Shown one piece after another: positions 1 to 6,754 of a DNA stretch of 6,793 bases (position 1 is its first letter; each line of letters opens with the position of its first letter). The notes below the pieces were generated by a model. That model was not told the origin of the DNA and searched no databases. It saw only the letters and a program-made list of their open reading frames with translations. The stretch covers positions 1 to 6,793 of the forward strand of contig JAQGOI010000050.1 in assembly GCA_028293685.1 (NCBI GenBank), read 5' to 3'. Source of the stretch: Lysobacteraceae bacterium. GTDB taxonomy: Bacteria > Pseudomonadota > Gammaproteobacteria > Xanthomonadales > Xanthomonadaceae. Both the position numbers and the translations under genes were made by a program.

Positions 1-1129
1 CAGGGGTTTCGCCGGAACGCTGGCGTCGGGTGTGGTCAGGACAGGTGACGTCGTCGTCGCGTTGCCGTCGGGCCGCAGCTCGCACGTCGCACGCATCGTC
101 ACGGCCGATGGCGATCTGGAGCGTGCCGTCGCGGGGCAGGCGGTCACCGTAACGCTGACCGACGAGCTCGACATCAGCCGCGGCGACGTGATCGCCAGCG
201 CCCAGCAGCCGCCGCCACTGTCCGACCAGTTCGCCGCGCACCTGCTGTGGCTGGGTGAACAGCCGTTGCTGCCAGGCCGTCCGTACTGGTTGAAGATCGG
301 CGCGTGCACACTCAGCGCGAGCGTCACCGAGATCAAGCACAAGGTTGACGTCAACACGCAGGAACAGCTTGCTGCCAAGCATCTGGACCTCAACGAGGTC
401 GCCTACTGCAACCTGCACCTGGATCGGGCGATTCCGTTCGAGGCCTATGCCGACAGTCGACAGCTCGGCGCCTTCATCCTGAGCGACCGCCAGAGCAATG
501 GCACCGTTGCCGCCGGAACGCTGGATTTCGCGCTGCGTCGTGCCGGCAACATCCAGTGGCAGCACGTCGATGTCGACCAGCATGCGCGTGCGCGGATCAA
601 AGGCCAGCAGCCGCGCTGCCTGTGGTTCACCGGGCTTTCGGGCTCCGGCAAGTCGACGATCGCGAACCTGGTCGAAAAACGTCTGCTGGCGCTGGGCTAT
701 CACACCTACCTGCTCGACGGCGATAACGTTCGCCATGGCCTCAACAAGGATCTCGGGTTTACCGACGAGGATCGCGTCGAGAACATCCGCCGCGTCGCCG
801 AGGTCTCTAGGTTGATGGTCGATGCCGGCCTGATCGTGCTGGTGAGTTTCATCTCGCCTTTCCGCGCCGAACGACGCATGGCGCGCGGGATGTTCGCTGA
901 CGATCAGTTCGTGGAAGTGTTCGTCGATACGCCGCTCGATATCGCCGAGCAGCGCGACGTCAAGGGGTTGTATGCAAAGGCGCGCGCGGGGTTGATCAGC
1001 AATTTCACCGGCATCGATTCGCCATACGAACTGCCGGAGCATCCGGAAATCGTCGTCGACACAGTCGAATCACCTGCCGATGCGATCGCCGAACGTATCG
1101 TGGCCGAGTGCCTGAAAGACCGTCGTTGA
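1..1129 (+). CDS. cysNC: Bifunctional sulfate adenylyltransferase subunit 1 / adenylylsulfate kinase CysNC, 3' part
   Basis: The gene enters from the left edge; the first whole codon is at base 2 and 375 codons remain before TGA at 1127-1129. The CysN GTPase domain lies outside the window. Visible residues 1 to about 65 resemble the EF-Tu-like second domain of CysN (AGTLASG, then ALPSGR and DGDLE), followed by the third beta-barrel domain to about 190. The rest is a complete APS kinase (CysC): P-loop GLSGSGKS at 211-218, [10 protein letters not shown] at 239-248, ISPFRAER at 284-291, then [10 protein letters not shown] and FTGIDSPYE. Known role: with CysD, CysN makes APS from sulfate and ATP using GTP; CysC phosphorylates APS to PAPS in the cytoplasm for cysteine synthesis and sulfation. 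The fusion is common in xanthomonads and some other proteobacteria. RDVKGLY at 318-324 has Val where most family members I recall have Pro. cysD would be expected just upstream. Family assignment is firm. Confidence 0.97.
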   Translation, partial: RGFAGTLASGVVRTGDVVVALPSGRSSHVARIVTADGDLERAVAGQAVTVTLTDELDISRGDVIASAQQPPPLSDQFAAHLLWLGEQPLLPGRPYWLKIGACTLSASVTEIKHKVDVNTQEQLAAKHLDLNEVAYCNLHLDRAIPFEAYADSRQLGAFILSDRQSNGTVAAGTLDFALRRAGNIQWQHVDVDQHARARIKGQQPRCLWFTGLSGSGKSTIANLVEKRLLALGYHTYLLDGDNVRHGLNKDLGFTDEDRVENIRRVAEVSRLMVDAGLIVLVSFISPFRAERRMARGMFADDQFVEVFVDTPLDIAEQRDVKGLYAKARAGLISNFTGIDSPYELPEHPEIVVDTVESPADAIAERIVAECLKDRR

Positions 1130-1353
1130 TTGCGCTGGACACGTTGAACATATCCGCTGCGTAGCGTGCGCCCATGGACCGATTGCAGCGGCAGCGGCTT
1201 CGTGGCCGATTGCCGGATCGAACCGAATTCATGTCGTGCCGCGCGCGCATTGAAGATCGATGCGGGAAACTCCGCACGTCGCTGCGCGTTTTACCGCCCC
1301 AGGCCGCTGCTCCCGCCGTTGAACGGCGTCGCCGACGTCGTACACATGGCCCT
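1130..1353 (+). other. Non-coding stretch with inverted repeats, possible cysNC 3' UTR or small RNA
   Basis: I see no convincing gene here. Short forward frames opening at 1166 and 1174 give Arg-rich peptides with no recognisable motif and no ribosome binding site. Two inverted repeats could fold: TGCGG/CCGCA at 1261-1276 around a 6-base loop, and CGCCGTT-G-AACGGCG at 1314-1328, a perfect 7+1+7 repeat. The terminator at 1354-1393 follows directly. No terminator is visible closer to the cysNC stop, so the simplest reading is a long cysNC 3' untranslated region. A separate small RNA ending at the same terminator is possible, but I found no good promoter for it. Confidence 0.35.
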
Positions 1354-1393
1354 CACGCATGAAAATGAATAGGCATTTTCAAGCGTGTTTTTT
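1354..1393 (+). terminator. Rho-independent terminator downstream of cysNC
   Basis: The 5' arm CACGC-AT-GAAAATG (1354-1367) and 3' arm CATTTTC-AA-GCGTG (1374-1387) pair over 14 positions with a single A-A mismatch, closing a 6-base AATAGG loop. Six T residues follow at 1388-1393. This is a classical intrinsic terminator for forward transcription, with an AT-rich upper stem and GC-rich base. It sits about 225 bases after the cysNC stop and insulates the protease gene from cysNC transcription. No T-run is placed for the reverse strand. Confidence 0.85.
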
Positions 1394-1453
1394 GGTACCG
1401 CATACGCGCTCTGGACATCGGTGAACACGCTTAGAGTGGGCCGGCAGCACCAT

Positions 1454-1467
1454 TCACGAATTCGTGA
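1454..1467. promoter_or_regulatory. Perfect 14-bp palindrome, candidate operator of the protease gene
   Basis: TCACGAATTCGTGA reads identically on both strands and ends 51 bases before the protease start at 1519. It lies between the cysNC terminator and the protease ribosome binding site, where a promoter must be. It does not match the CRP/Clp consensus (TGTGA-N6-TCACA) because its half-sites are inverted relative to that site. A homodimeric regulator is plausible but unidentified. No convincing -35/-10 pair was found: TGGACA at 1412-1417 and TAGAGT at 1432-1437 are only 14 bases apart. Confidence 0.35.
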
Positions 1468-1502
1468 TCTTGGCTCGACTATTCAGACCATCCCGATCAC
1501 CC

Positions 1503-1507
1503 AAGGA
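1503..1507 (+). promoter_or_regulatory. Ribosome binding site AAGGA of the metalloprotease gene
   Basis: AAGGA lies 11 bases before the ATG at 1519. The in-frame ATG at 1507 overlaps the last base of this motif and so cannot use it. This favours 1519 as the true start, giving a protein that begins MRNLLFLG. Confidence 0.5.
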
Positions 1508-1518
1508 TGGTTTTTCAA

Positions 1519-3021
1519 ATGCGCAATCTTCTCTTCCTCGGGTTGCTGGGCGCGATGCTGGGCGCAAGCTCGGATCCCTGCCTGGCAGCCACCGCAACTC
1601 ACTCGGCCAGCTTGTCTCCGGCAAGCTCGGTCGCCCGGCTGCCCGACCGTGGCAGTTTTGTTTCCTACACCGCCGGTGGATCGCACCAGGCGGGTGCTTC
1701 GACCTGGCACGAAGTGCAACTGAGCGAAGCGCACGCGATCAATGCCATTGCACGCGGTGGCATGGTCATCGCGGCGCCCAACGGAAGCCCGATACGGTTG
1801 CAGTTCGCGCGCCGCGTGGTGCATCCGGACGGCAACTGGACATGGGTCGGACGCCCCGAAGGCGCTGGCAAGGGCCAGGAAGCGATCCTGACCTTTGGCC
1901 CAAAAGCGGTTTTCGGCTCCATTCCCAACGGCAAAGGATTGCCTCTTGAGGTTGCAACCAAAGGTGGTCGCGTCTGGATGGTTGAAACCGACCAGAGCAA
2001 GCTCGCAGCTTCCAGCGACGCGGCCAGCGGCAACGACATGTATTCGGCGCCCGCGCATCATTCCGCGTCTAGCACGCAGCCTGCATCGACTGCCTTCGCG
2101 GCGGCCGCGACGCCTGGAGGAAGCAAGTCCTTCCCGGCGCAGGTTGACCTGATTCTCGGCTACACGACGGGGTTTGCAACACGGTGGGGCGGCACATCGC
2201 AAGCCAACACCCGGCTGAATTTCATCGTGGACGTGGCGAACCAGGCCTACACGAACAGCCAGGTCAACGGCCAGGTCGTACTGTTGCGCACGGTGGAGGT
2301 CAACTACACCGACGACACGCAGAACCGGGCGACGCTGTACGCGTTGTCCGGTGTGACGTGTACGCTAACCACTGCGTCAGGGCAGCACTACCTCCCCGAT
2401 TCGGGTGCGAACTGCACGTCGGCGACGCGACCGGCCGCGCTGCAACCCCTCATCACCGCGCGCCAGCAATACGGTGCGGACGTGGTATCGCTGGTGCGCA
2501 ACTATACGTTGCCATCCAACCAGACCTGTGGCGTGGCGTGGCTGCTTGGCGGAGGCCAGGGCACGCTTGACGCCAGCAGCGCCGACTTCGCACTGTCGGT
2601 CGTCAGCGATTCGGGCGGCACCCTCTATCCTGCGAACGGCAACACGTGCCGCAACGAAACGCTTGCCCACGAACTCGGCCACAACATGGGCCTGGCCCAC
2701 GACAGTGCCACGGCCGCCGGCAGCGACGATTCCAACACCGACGGAAACCTGCTGGATCCCGAGGAGTACGGGGTCTTCAGCGATTCCTTCGGCTACAAGA
2801 CCGGGGCGGGTGCGGGTAATTTCTACGACATCATGGCGCAGCCGAACCTGGGCCAGGCGAGCTACCGCGTGTTCTCCAATCCGCGCATCACCATATGCGG
2901 AGGGTTTGCCTGCGGTGTAACCGGACAGGCCGACAGTGCACGCACGCTCGACCTGACAATGCCCGTGGTTGCATCCTTCCGGACGCTGGTTGCCGGGCCC
3001 AACCCAAAGACGACGCCGTAG
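1519..3021 (+). CDS. Secreted reprolysin-like (M12B-type) zinc metalloprotease
   Basis: A 500-residue protein when started at ATG 1519; ATG 1507 would add four residues but lacks a usable ribosome binding site. Residues 1 to about 23 form a Sec signal peptide (Arg, a run of Leu/Phe/Gly, then CLA-A as the likely signal peptidase I cut). A propeptide of about 180 residues without cysteine follows, ending in a Ser/Ala-rich linker. The catalytic domain starts near VDLILGYT (209-216). The zinc site is HELGHNMGLAHD at 384-395 (His384, His388, His394 ligands; Glu385 catalytic), with Met439 in YDIMAQ as the metzincin Met-turn. Asp after the third His is typical of the reprolysin/adamalysin group. Six catalytic-domain cysteines allow three disulfides, fitting export. 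The end (FSNPR, then ARTLDLTMPVVASFR) is typical of bacterial reprolysin-like peptidases; no extra C-terminal domain follows. Role: extracellular or periplasmic proteolysis, substrate unknown. It stands alone, with terminators on both sides. Confidence 0.93.
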   Translation: MRNLLFLGLLGAMLGASSDPCLAATATHSASLSPASSVARLPDRGSFVSYTAGGSHQAGASTWHEVQLSEAHAINAIARGGMVIAAPNGSPIRLQFARRVVHPDGNWTWVGRPEGAGKGQEAILTFGPKAVFGSIPNGKGLPLEVATKGGRVWMVETDQSKLAASSDAASGNDMYSAPAHHSASSTQPASTAFAAAATPGGSKSFPAQVDLILGYTTGFATRWGGTSQANTRLNFIVDVANQAYTNSQVNGQVVLLRTVEVNYTDDTQNRATLYALSGVTCTLTTASGQHYLPDSGANCTSATRPAALQPLITARQQYGADVVSLVRNYTLPSNQTCGVAWLLGGGQGTLDASSADFALSVVSDSGGTLYPANGNTCRNETLAHELGHNMGLAHDSATAAGSDDSNTDGNLLDPEEYGVFSDSFGYKTGAGAGNFYDIMAQPNLGQASYRVFSNPRITICGGFACGVTGQADSARTLDLTMPVVASFRTLVAGPNPKTTP

Positions 3022-3044
3022 CGCACTCGTCGTTTCAGCAGGAG

Positions 3045-3080
3045 CCGGGCTGGCCGCATACGCTGGCCCGGTTTTTTTTT
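3045..3080 (+). terminator. Rho-independent terminator of the metalloprotease gene
   Basis: CCGGGC at 3045-3050 pairs with GCCCGG at 3066-3071. The inner TGGC/GCTG can extend the stem through two G-T wobbles, leaving a 7-base loop. Nine T residues follow at 3072-3080. It begins 24 bases after the protease stop. On the reverse strand the hairpin exists but no T-run follows it, so it should act mainly on forward transcripts. Confidence 0.9.
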
Positions 3081-3106
3081 CGCCTCATCGGCAACAACGC
3101 GCTTGC

Positions 3107-4159
3107 CTAGATGCGCACCTGGTCGATGGCCTCTTCGTCACAGACGATGTCGTTGGCCCCCCCGGCGTTTTGCTCCAAGCCTGCCGGCAATGCCGGGATC
3201 GCACCGATGTTGGCGTAGTGGCGCAAAAAGCATCGCATCACGTGGTCCACGCCGGTGTCGCGGATCCCGCGATAGTCATCCTCGTAATAGACCGAATTCG
3301 TGTAGCTGCCGGTAATGATCTCGTACGACGGAAAATAGTCGACCCAGTCGAATGTGCGGTAGGCCATGTCCGCCGCCACCCGAAGCACCGACTTGCTGTA
3401 TGAAGTGGCGACCAGCACGTTGCGGTTTTCGTACGTCGCGATCAGCGGGACTGGGGACACCGTCAACAAAACCCGGACCGACGGGTTCACCCGCTTCAGT
3501 CCTGCAAGAAAGGTATTGAGGTCGGACAGGACGTCGTGGATGTCCAGGTTTACGAACGCATGCAGCGACTCATCGAAGCTTCCACCCGAGACGCCCGGCG
3601 CCAGCGGATACACGGTGCCATCGGCAAGCGATCGCCAGGTCTCGGTCAATCCCAGGGTAAACACGAAAACGTCGCACTCGGTGAACATGCGGCGCACGGC
3701 GTCCAGATGCACACGGCGTTCGTCGCGGACGGCCTGGATCGACGCGAAGCCGTCAGGGTCGATCTGCGGCCGCAGCGCGTCGACGTAGCGGCCGTCCGCG
3801 CGCAGCCAGGCGGCCTCGGCATGCTCCCGGCCTTCGAAGCATTCCTGGAAAAGCTGGAGAAGCTGTCGCGAGGTGTAGATGTTGCCGTAGCGGCATGAAA
3901 ACACGCCGTAGCCCTTGGGTCTGCGTTGATCAACCGAAAGGTGACAGCCGGCTTCAGTGATGAAGTAGTTGAATCCGATCTTGGAGAGTCGATTGGAAAT
4001 ATGTTGCGCGAAGCAACTGCCGCCCGTGGCGATGCGGTCACCCGGCGAAATGGTAAACCGTGTGGCGGTAACAGGGTCGTATCGAAAACGTTCGACCCCG
4101 GTCACGGCGGTCCGCCAGAACTGATGTGAGCCTACATTCCTGTATGGATTGTTCGTCAT
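3107..4159 (-). CDS. GSCFA-domain protein, putative SGNH-like glycan-modifying enzyme
   Basis: A 350-residue protein, cytoplasmic as far as visible: no signal peptide or membrane segment. It fits the GSCFA family along most of its length: N-terminal NPYRNV...FWRTAV (4-19), the name motif GSCFA at 47-51, YGNIYTS at 91-97, FTLGLTETW at 167-175, LTVSPVPL at 232-239 and YFPSYEII at 275-282. A C-terminal Asp/His region (Asp301, Asp305, His306) sits where SGNH-type enzymes carry their catalytic Asp-His. The family is poorly characterised; its relationship to SGNH/GDSL hydrolases suggests esterase or acyltransferase chemistry on glycans, but the substrate is unknown. The start ATG overlaps the preceding gene's stop (ATGA, 4156-4159), with only a weak GAG-type ribosome binding site, implying coupled translation. 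Composition is uneven, with AT-richer stretches near the 5' end (for example 3961-4020). Family call is firm; the biochemical role is inference. Confidence 0.9.
   Translation of the reverse strand: MTNNPYRNVGSHQFWRTAVTGVERFRYDPVTATRFTISPGDRIATGGSCFAQHISNRLSKIGFNYFITEAGCHLSVDQRRPKGYGVFSCRYGNIYTSRQLLQLFQECFEGREHAEAAWLRADGRYVDALRPQIDPDGFASIQAVRDERRVHLDAVRRMFTECDVFVFTLGLTETWRSLADGTVYPLAPGVSGGSFDESLHAFVNLDIHDVLSDLNTFLAGLKRVNPSVRVLLTVSPVPLIATYENRNVLVATSYSKSVLRVAADMAYRTFDWVDYFPSYEIITGSYTNSVYYEDDYRGIRDTGVDHVMRCFLRHYANIGAIPALPAGLEQNAGGANDIVCDEEAIDQVRI
4156..4159 (-). promoter_or_regulatory. ATGA stop/start overlap coupling the WcbI-like and GSCFA genes
   Basis: On the reverse strand the TGA that ends the upstream gene and the ATG that starts the GSCFA gene share bases in ATGA. 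Such 4-base overlaps usually mean terminating ribosomes restart on the next gene, keeping the two products at similar levels. It supports the two proteins working together. Confidence 0.7.
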
Positions 4160-5058
4160 AGCATCTCTGACACGATTGGCAATGTCCTGTCGAATAAGGC
4201 TTTGTGCAGAGGATGAATTGACACATCCAGTTCGCGATATAGGGCGTAACTGCTGGTCACAAAGTCGTCAAGGCGCATGAAGCCGCTGTAACCGGCGCGC
4301 TTGAACAGATAACTGCCGGTAACGCCCAGTGTGGAGGCTATTTCGGGGTACACAGGAAATATCGGTGCGTTCGCCAGGTTGTCATGCGGAAGGGCCTCGC
4401 GGTAGTTCGCCTCGAAGCCGGCCCGATCTAGAAGCGCGCAAGCTACGTCACGAATGCAGTGGATCCTCGGATGGTTGTTGGAATACATGAAAGGTCCGTT
4501 GCGAGTCCAGTTCGCAAATCGAGCGTCCATGGATAATCCGCAGTCGCGGAATTGGCGCAGCAGCGCATCGCGCGCGCCGTCCCAGAAGGCGTAGTAGCCC
4601 AAGGCGCCGTAAACCTCGTCGCGATAGAGAAGGACCGTCTCTCGGGCGGAAAACCCGCAACGAAATGCTGCGTATGCAATCAGCGAATGGTAGTCGCCCG
4701 TGGCGCCTTTGAGCGGTTGGCCATCCGCAGTGACGAGATGGCAAAGATCCGGATGGTAGGCGTCGAAGAAGATTGTCGGAACCGACCAGAATTGACGGAA
4801 ACGAGTACGGTCGATTTCGAGGTTTGTTTCCAGTTTTGGCGAGACCAGAACAAGATCAAACTCGTCGCTTCGATCCAGCAATTGTTCTGATTGCTTTTTG
4901 AACGCTGCCGGGTCGTACGACTCGACTTCTATCTCGTCGCTGAGCAGATTGAGGCAGTTTCCGAGTCCCATGACCTGGCAGTTGTAGACAAGCAGCCAAC
5001 GTTTCCGCTCTGTCGGCTTTGTTGCTGCGCGTACCCTTGCCATTGCAGTGGAGTCCAT
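4156..5058 (-). CDS. WcbI-like putative polysaccharide biosynthesis acetyltransferase
   Basis: A 300-residue protein with no signal peptide or membrane span. After a basic N-terminal tail a beta-strand leads into NCQ (LLVYNCQ, 22-28), then VMGLGNCLNLL. This resembles the opening of the WcbI family, known from capsule biosynthesis in Burkholderia pseudomallei, where a CoA-binding structure was reported and acetyl transfer proposed. Other candidate conserved points are FFDAYHPDL (97-105, His102) and SNNHPRIHCIRD (193-204, His196), which could complete an SGNH-like active site with Cys27. The sampled stretches of the gene are about 45-57% GC, below the following ETF-QO. The ATG at 5058 shares a base with the ETF-QO stop (TAATG) and has no Shine-Dalgarno sequence; a second in-frame ATG at 5043 (MARVRAA) is possible. 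The assignment rests on the NCQ motif, length and neighbour, so it is probable rather than certain. No cognate glycosyltransferases lie in the window. Confidence 0.7.
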   Translation of the reverse strand: MDSTAMARVRAATKPTERKRWLLVYNCQVMGLGNCLNLLSDEIEVESYDPAAFKKQSEQLLDRSDEFDLVLVSPKLETNLEIDRTRFRQFWSVPTIFFDAYHPDLCHLVTADGQPLKGATGDYHSLIAYAAFRCGFSARETVLLYRDEVYGALGYYAFWDGARDALLRQFRDCGLSMDARFANWTRNGPFMYSNNHPRIHCIRDVACALLDRAGFEANYREALPHDNLANAPIFPVYPEIASTLGVTGSYLFKRAGYSGFMRLDDFVTSSYALYRELDVSIHPLHKALFDRTLPIVSEML

Positions 5059-5060
5059 TA
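5056..5060 (-). promoter_or_regulatory. TAATG stop/start junction coupling ETF-QO to the WcbI-like gene
   Basis: Reading the reverse strand, TAA ends ETF-QO and its last A begins the ATG of the next gene. The 20 or so bases before that ATG contain no Shine-Dalgarno sequence, so translation of the downstream gene probably depends on reinitiation by ribosomes finishing ETF-QO. If the start is instead the ATG at 5043, the coupling would be looser. Confidence 0.55.
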
Positions 5061-6692
5061 CAGATTCTGGTAATTCGGCCCCGAGCCACCTTCCGGCGTC
5101 ACCCAGGTGATGATCTCGTAGGGGTCCTTGATGTCGCAGGTCTTGCAGTGCACGCAGTTGGCGGCGTTGATCTGCAGGCGCTTGCCGGCGCTGCCGTCCG
5201 TCGACGTGGCATCGACGATTTCGTAGACGTTCGCCGGACAGAAGCGGGTGCAGGGATTCCCGTATTCGACGGTGCAGCGTTCGATGCAGATGCTGGTGTC
5301 GTGCACGACCAGGTGTACGGGCTGGTCTTCGTCGTGTTCGGTGGCGGCGTAATACACGCCCTGCAGGCGATCGCGCGGCGGCAGCGTCCGCTGCGTGTAA
5401 TCGCGTTTGATCGTTTCGTGCTCGCCGAGCTTGTCCAGCGCACTCCAGTCTGGTTTGTTATGCAGCGTCCAGGGCGACAGGCCCCCGGTGGCGGTTTCCC
5501 ACGCGGCGTTCAACAGGCCAGGCCACAAGCCGCGCTTGAAACCGGGCTTGATGTTGCGGACCTTGCGCAGTTCTGCCATTGCGGGCGACGCACGCAGTTT
5601 CGCGTCGAAACCGGTCGTCTCCATCGACTGCGCCAGATGCTCGGCCGCCAGCATTCCGCTGCGGATCGCCTGGTGGGTGCCCTTGATCTTGGGCACGTTG
5701 AGCAACCCGGCGCCATCGCCGATCAGCAGCGCACCGGGCATTTCCACTTTTGGCAGCGACTGCCAACCGCCAGTAACAATTGCGCGCGCGCCGGCCGATA
5801 CGATGCTGCCGCCTTCGAGCAACGGCGCGACCGTGGGATGGTTCTTCCACTGCTGGAAGGCTTCCCATGGCCGGTAGTCGGGATCGCTGTAATCCAGGCC
5901 GCTGACATAACCCAGCGCCACGCGATCCTGGTCCAGGTGATAGAGAAAACTGCCGCCGTAGATATGGTTGTCGGCGGGCCACCCGAGCGTATGCACGATC
6001 TTGCCCGGGGTCACGCGCCCGGCCGGCAGCTGCCATAACTCCTTGATGCCGATCGAGTACGCCTGCGGATCGCTGTCGGCATCGAGCGCAAAACGTTTCA
6101 CCAGCTGCTTGGTCAGGCTGCCGCGTGCGCCCTCGGCAAGCACGGTCACTTTCGCCCTGATATCGATGCCGGCGGTGAACCCAGGTTTGTGCGCGCCGTC
6201 CCGGGCGACACCCATGTCACCGATGCGCACGCCGATCACGCGGCCGAAGTGTTCGCCGGGCGTGTCGTCGTGCAGCGCGGCCGCGGCCGCGAAGCCCGGA
6301 TAGATTTCGACACCGAGCGCTTCGGCTTGCGGTGCCAGCCACGCGCACATCGCGCCAAGACTGACGATGAAGTTGCCGTGGTTCTTCATTCCCGGAGGCA
6401 CTGGCAACTTGCGGCCCCCGGACTTGCTCAGCAGCCAGAATTCGTCCTCACCCGCCGGTACGCAGATCGGCGGCGGCGCATCACGCCAGTTGGGTAGCAA
6501 CGCGTCCAGCGGACCCGGTTCGATCACAGCGCCCGACAGGACATGGGCGCCGACGACGGCGCCTTTTTCGATCACGCAGACCGACAGTTCGGGATTGAGT
6601 TGTTTCAGGCGAATGGCGAAGGACAGCCCGGCCGGTCCCGCACCGACGGTCACCACGTCGTATTCCATGACGTCGCGTTCGACTTCGCTCAT
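5058..6692 (-). CDS. Electron transfer flavoprotein-ubiquinone oxidoreductase (ETF-QO)
   Basis: A full-length 544-residue enzyme, about the usual bacterial size. It takes electrons from reduced ETF, fed by acyl-CoA and other dehydrogenases, and passes them to ubiquinone at the inner membrane (EC 1.5.5.1). The N-terminal FAD-binding fold has GAGPAG at 17-22 and GAHVLSGAV at 48-56. A second flavin/quinone-region block reads GDGAGLLNVPKIKGTH. The C-terminus carries the [4Fe-4S] site: Cys485 in FCPA, then Cys513, Cys516 and Cys519 in CVHCKTC, followed by DIKDP and the PEGGSGPNY ending, very close to the mitochondrial enzyme. The start at 6692 is supported by AAGGCGG eight bases upstream; the internal Met9 lacks such a site. 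No etfA or etfB is visible. It is the first gene of a three-gene operon and is GC-rich (about 60-78% in sampled stretches). Identification is firm. Confidence 0.97.
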   Translation of the reverse strand: MSEVERDVMEYDVVTVGAGPAGLSFAIRLKQLNPELSVCVIEKGAVVGAHVLSGAVIEPGPLDALLPNWRDAPPPICVPAGEDEFWLLSKSGGRKLPVPPGMKNHGNFIVSLGAMCAWLAPQAEALGVEIYPGFAAAAALHDDTPGEHFGRVIGVRIGDMGVARDGAHKPGFTAGIDIRAKVTVLAEGARGSLTKQLVKRFALDADSDPQAYSIGIKELWQLPAGRVTPGKIVHTLGWPADNHIYGGSFLYHLDQDRVALGYVSGLDYSDPDYRPWEAFQQWKNHPTVAPLLEGGSIVSAGARAIVTGGWQSLPKVEMPGALLIGDGAGLLNVPKIKGTHQAIRSGMLAAEHLAQSMETTGFDAKLRASPAMAELRKVRNIKPGFKRGLWPGLLNAAWETATGGLSPWTLHNKPDWSALDKLGEHETIKRDYTQRTLPPRDRLQGVYYAATEHDEDQPVHLVVHDTSICIERCTVEYGNPCTRFCPANVYEIVDATSTDGSAGKRLQINAANCVHCKTCDIKDPYEIITWVTPEGGSGPNYQNL

Positions 6693-6700
6693 GCCTGGTT

Positions 6701-6707
6701 CCGCCTT
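6701..6707 (-). promoter_or_regulatory. Strong ribosome binding site of ETF-QO
   Basis: On the reverse strand AAGGCGG differs from the ideal AAGGAGG by one base and ends 8 bases before the ATG at 6692. It decides between that ATG and the in-frame Met codon 9. Confidence 0.65.
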
Positions 6708-6725
6708 GCGACTGCTGAACCGCTG

Positions 6726-6754
6726 ATTCTCGGGGTTTGCGCAGGAGCCGGCAA
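6726..6754 (-). promoter_or_regulatory. Candidate sigma-70 promoter of the ETF-QO operon
   Basis: Reverse-strand TTGCCG (6754-6749, 4 of 6 to TTGACA) is separated by exactly 17 bases from GAGAAT (6731-6726, 4 of 6 to TATAAT). Transcription would start near 6719, leaving a leader of roughly 27 bases that contains the AAGGCGG ribosome binding site. The match is moderate and GC-rich genomes give chance hits. A small inverted repeat GCATC/GATGC (6762-6775) lies just upstream of the -35 element. Confidence 0.35.

Noticed and set aside
11..524. Direct repeat GCCGGAACGCTGG at 11-23 and 512-524
   Set aside because: Both copies encode AGTL in unrelated parts of CysN; this is coincidence of coding sequence, not a mobile or regulatory repeat.
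1166..1372. Short forward frames (62-68 residues) in the gap after cysNC
   Set aside because: There is no ribosome binding site, the peptides are Arg-rich and low in complexity, and the frames run into the terminator stem.
1412..1437. TGGACA / TAGAGT as a protease promoter
   Set aside because: The hexamers are reasonable but only 14 bases apart, too close for a normal sigma-70 promoter.
1483..2202. 239-residue reverse open frame opposite the protease N-terminal half
   Set aside because: It is Arg/Ala-rich with no family signature and fully overlaps the well-supported protease gene.
5019..6038. 339-residue forward open frame opposite ETF-QO
   Set aside because: It lies antisense to a firmly identified gene; long open antisense frames are common in GC-rich DNA, and its product has no recognisable motif.
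6278..6293. GC-only palindromic run around CCGCGGCCGC
   Set aside because: It encodes an Ala-rich stretch (AAAAALHDD region) of ETF-QO; codon bias explains it.
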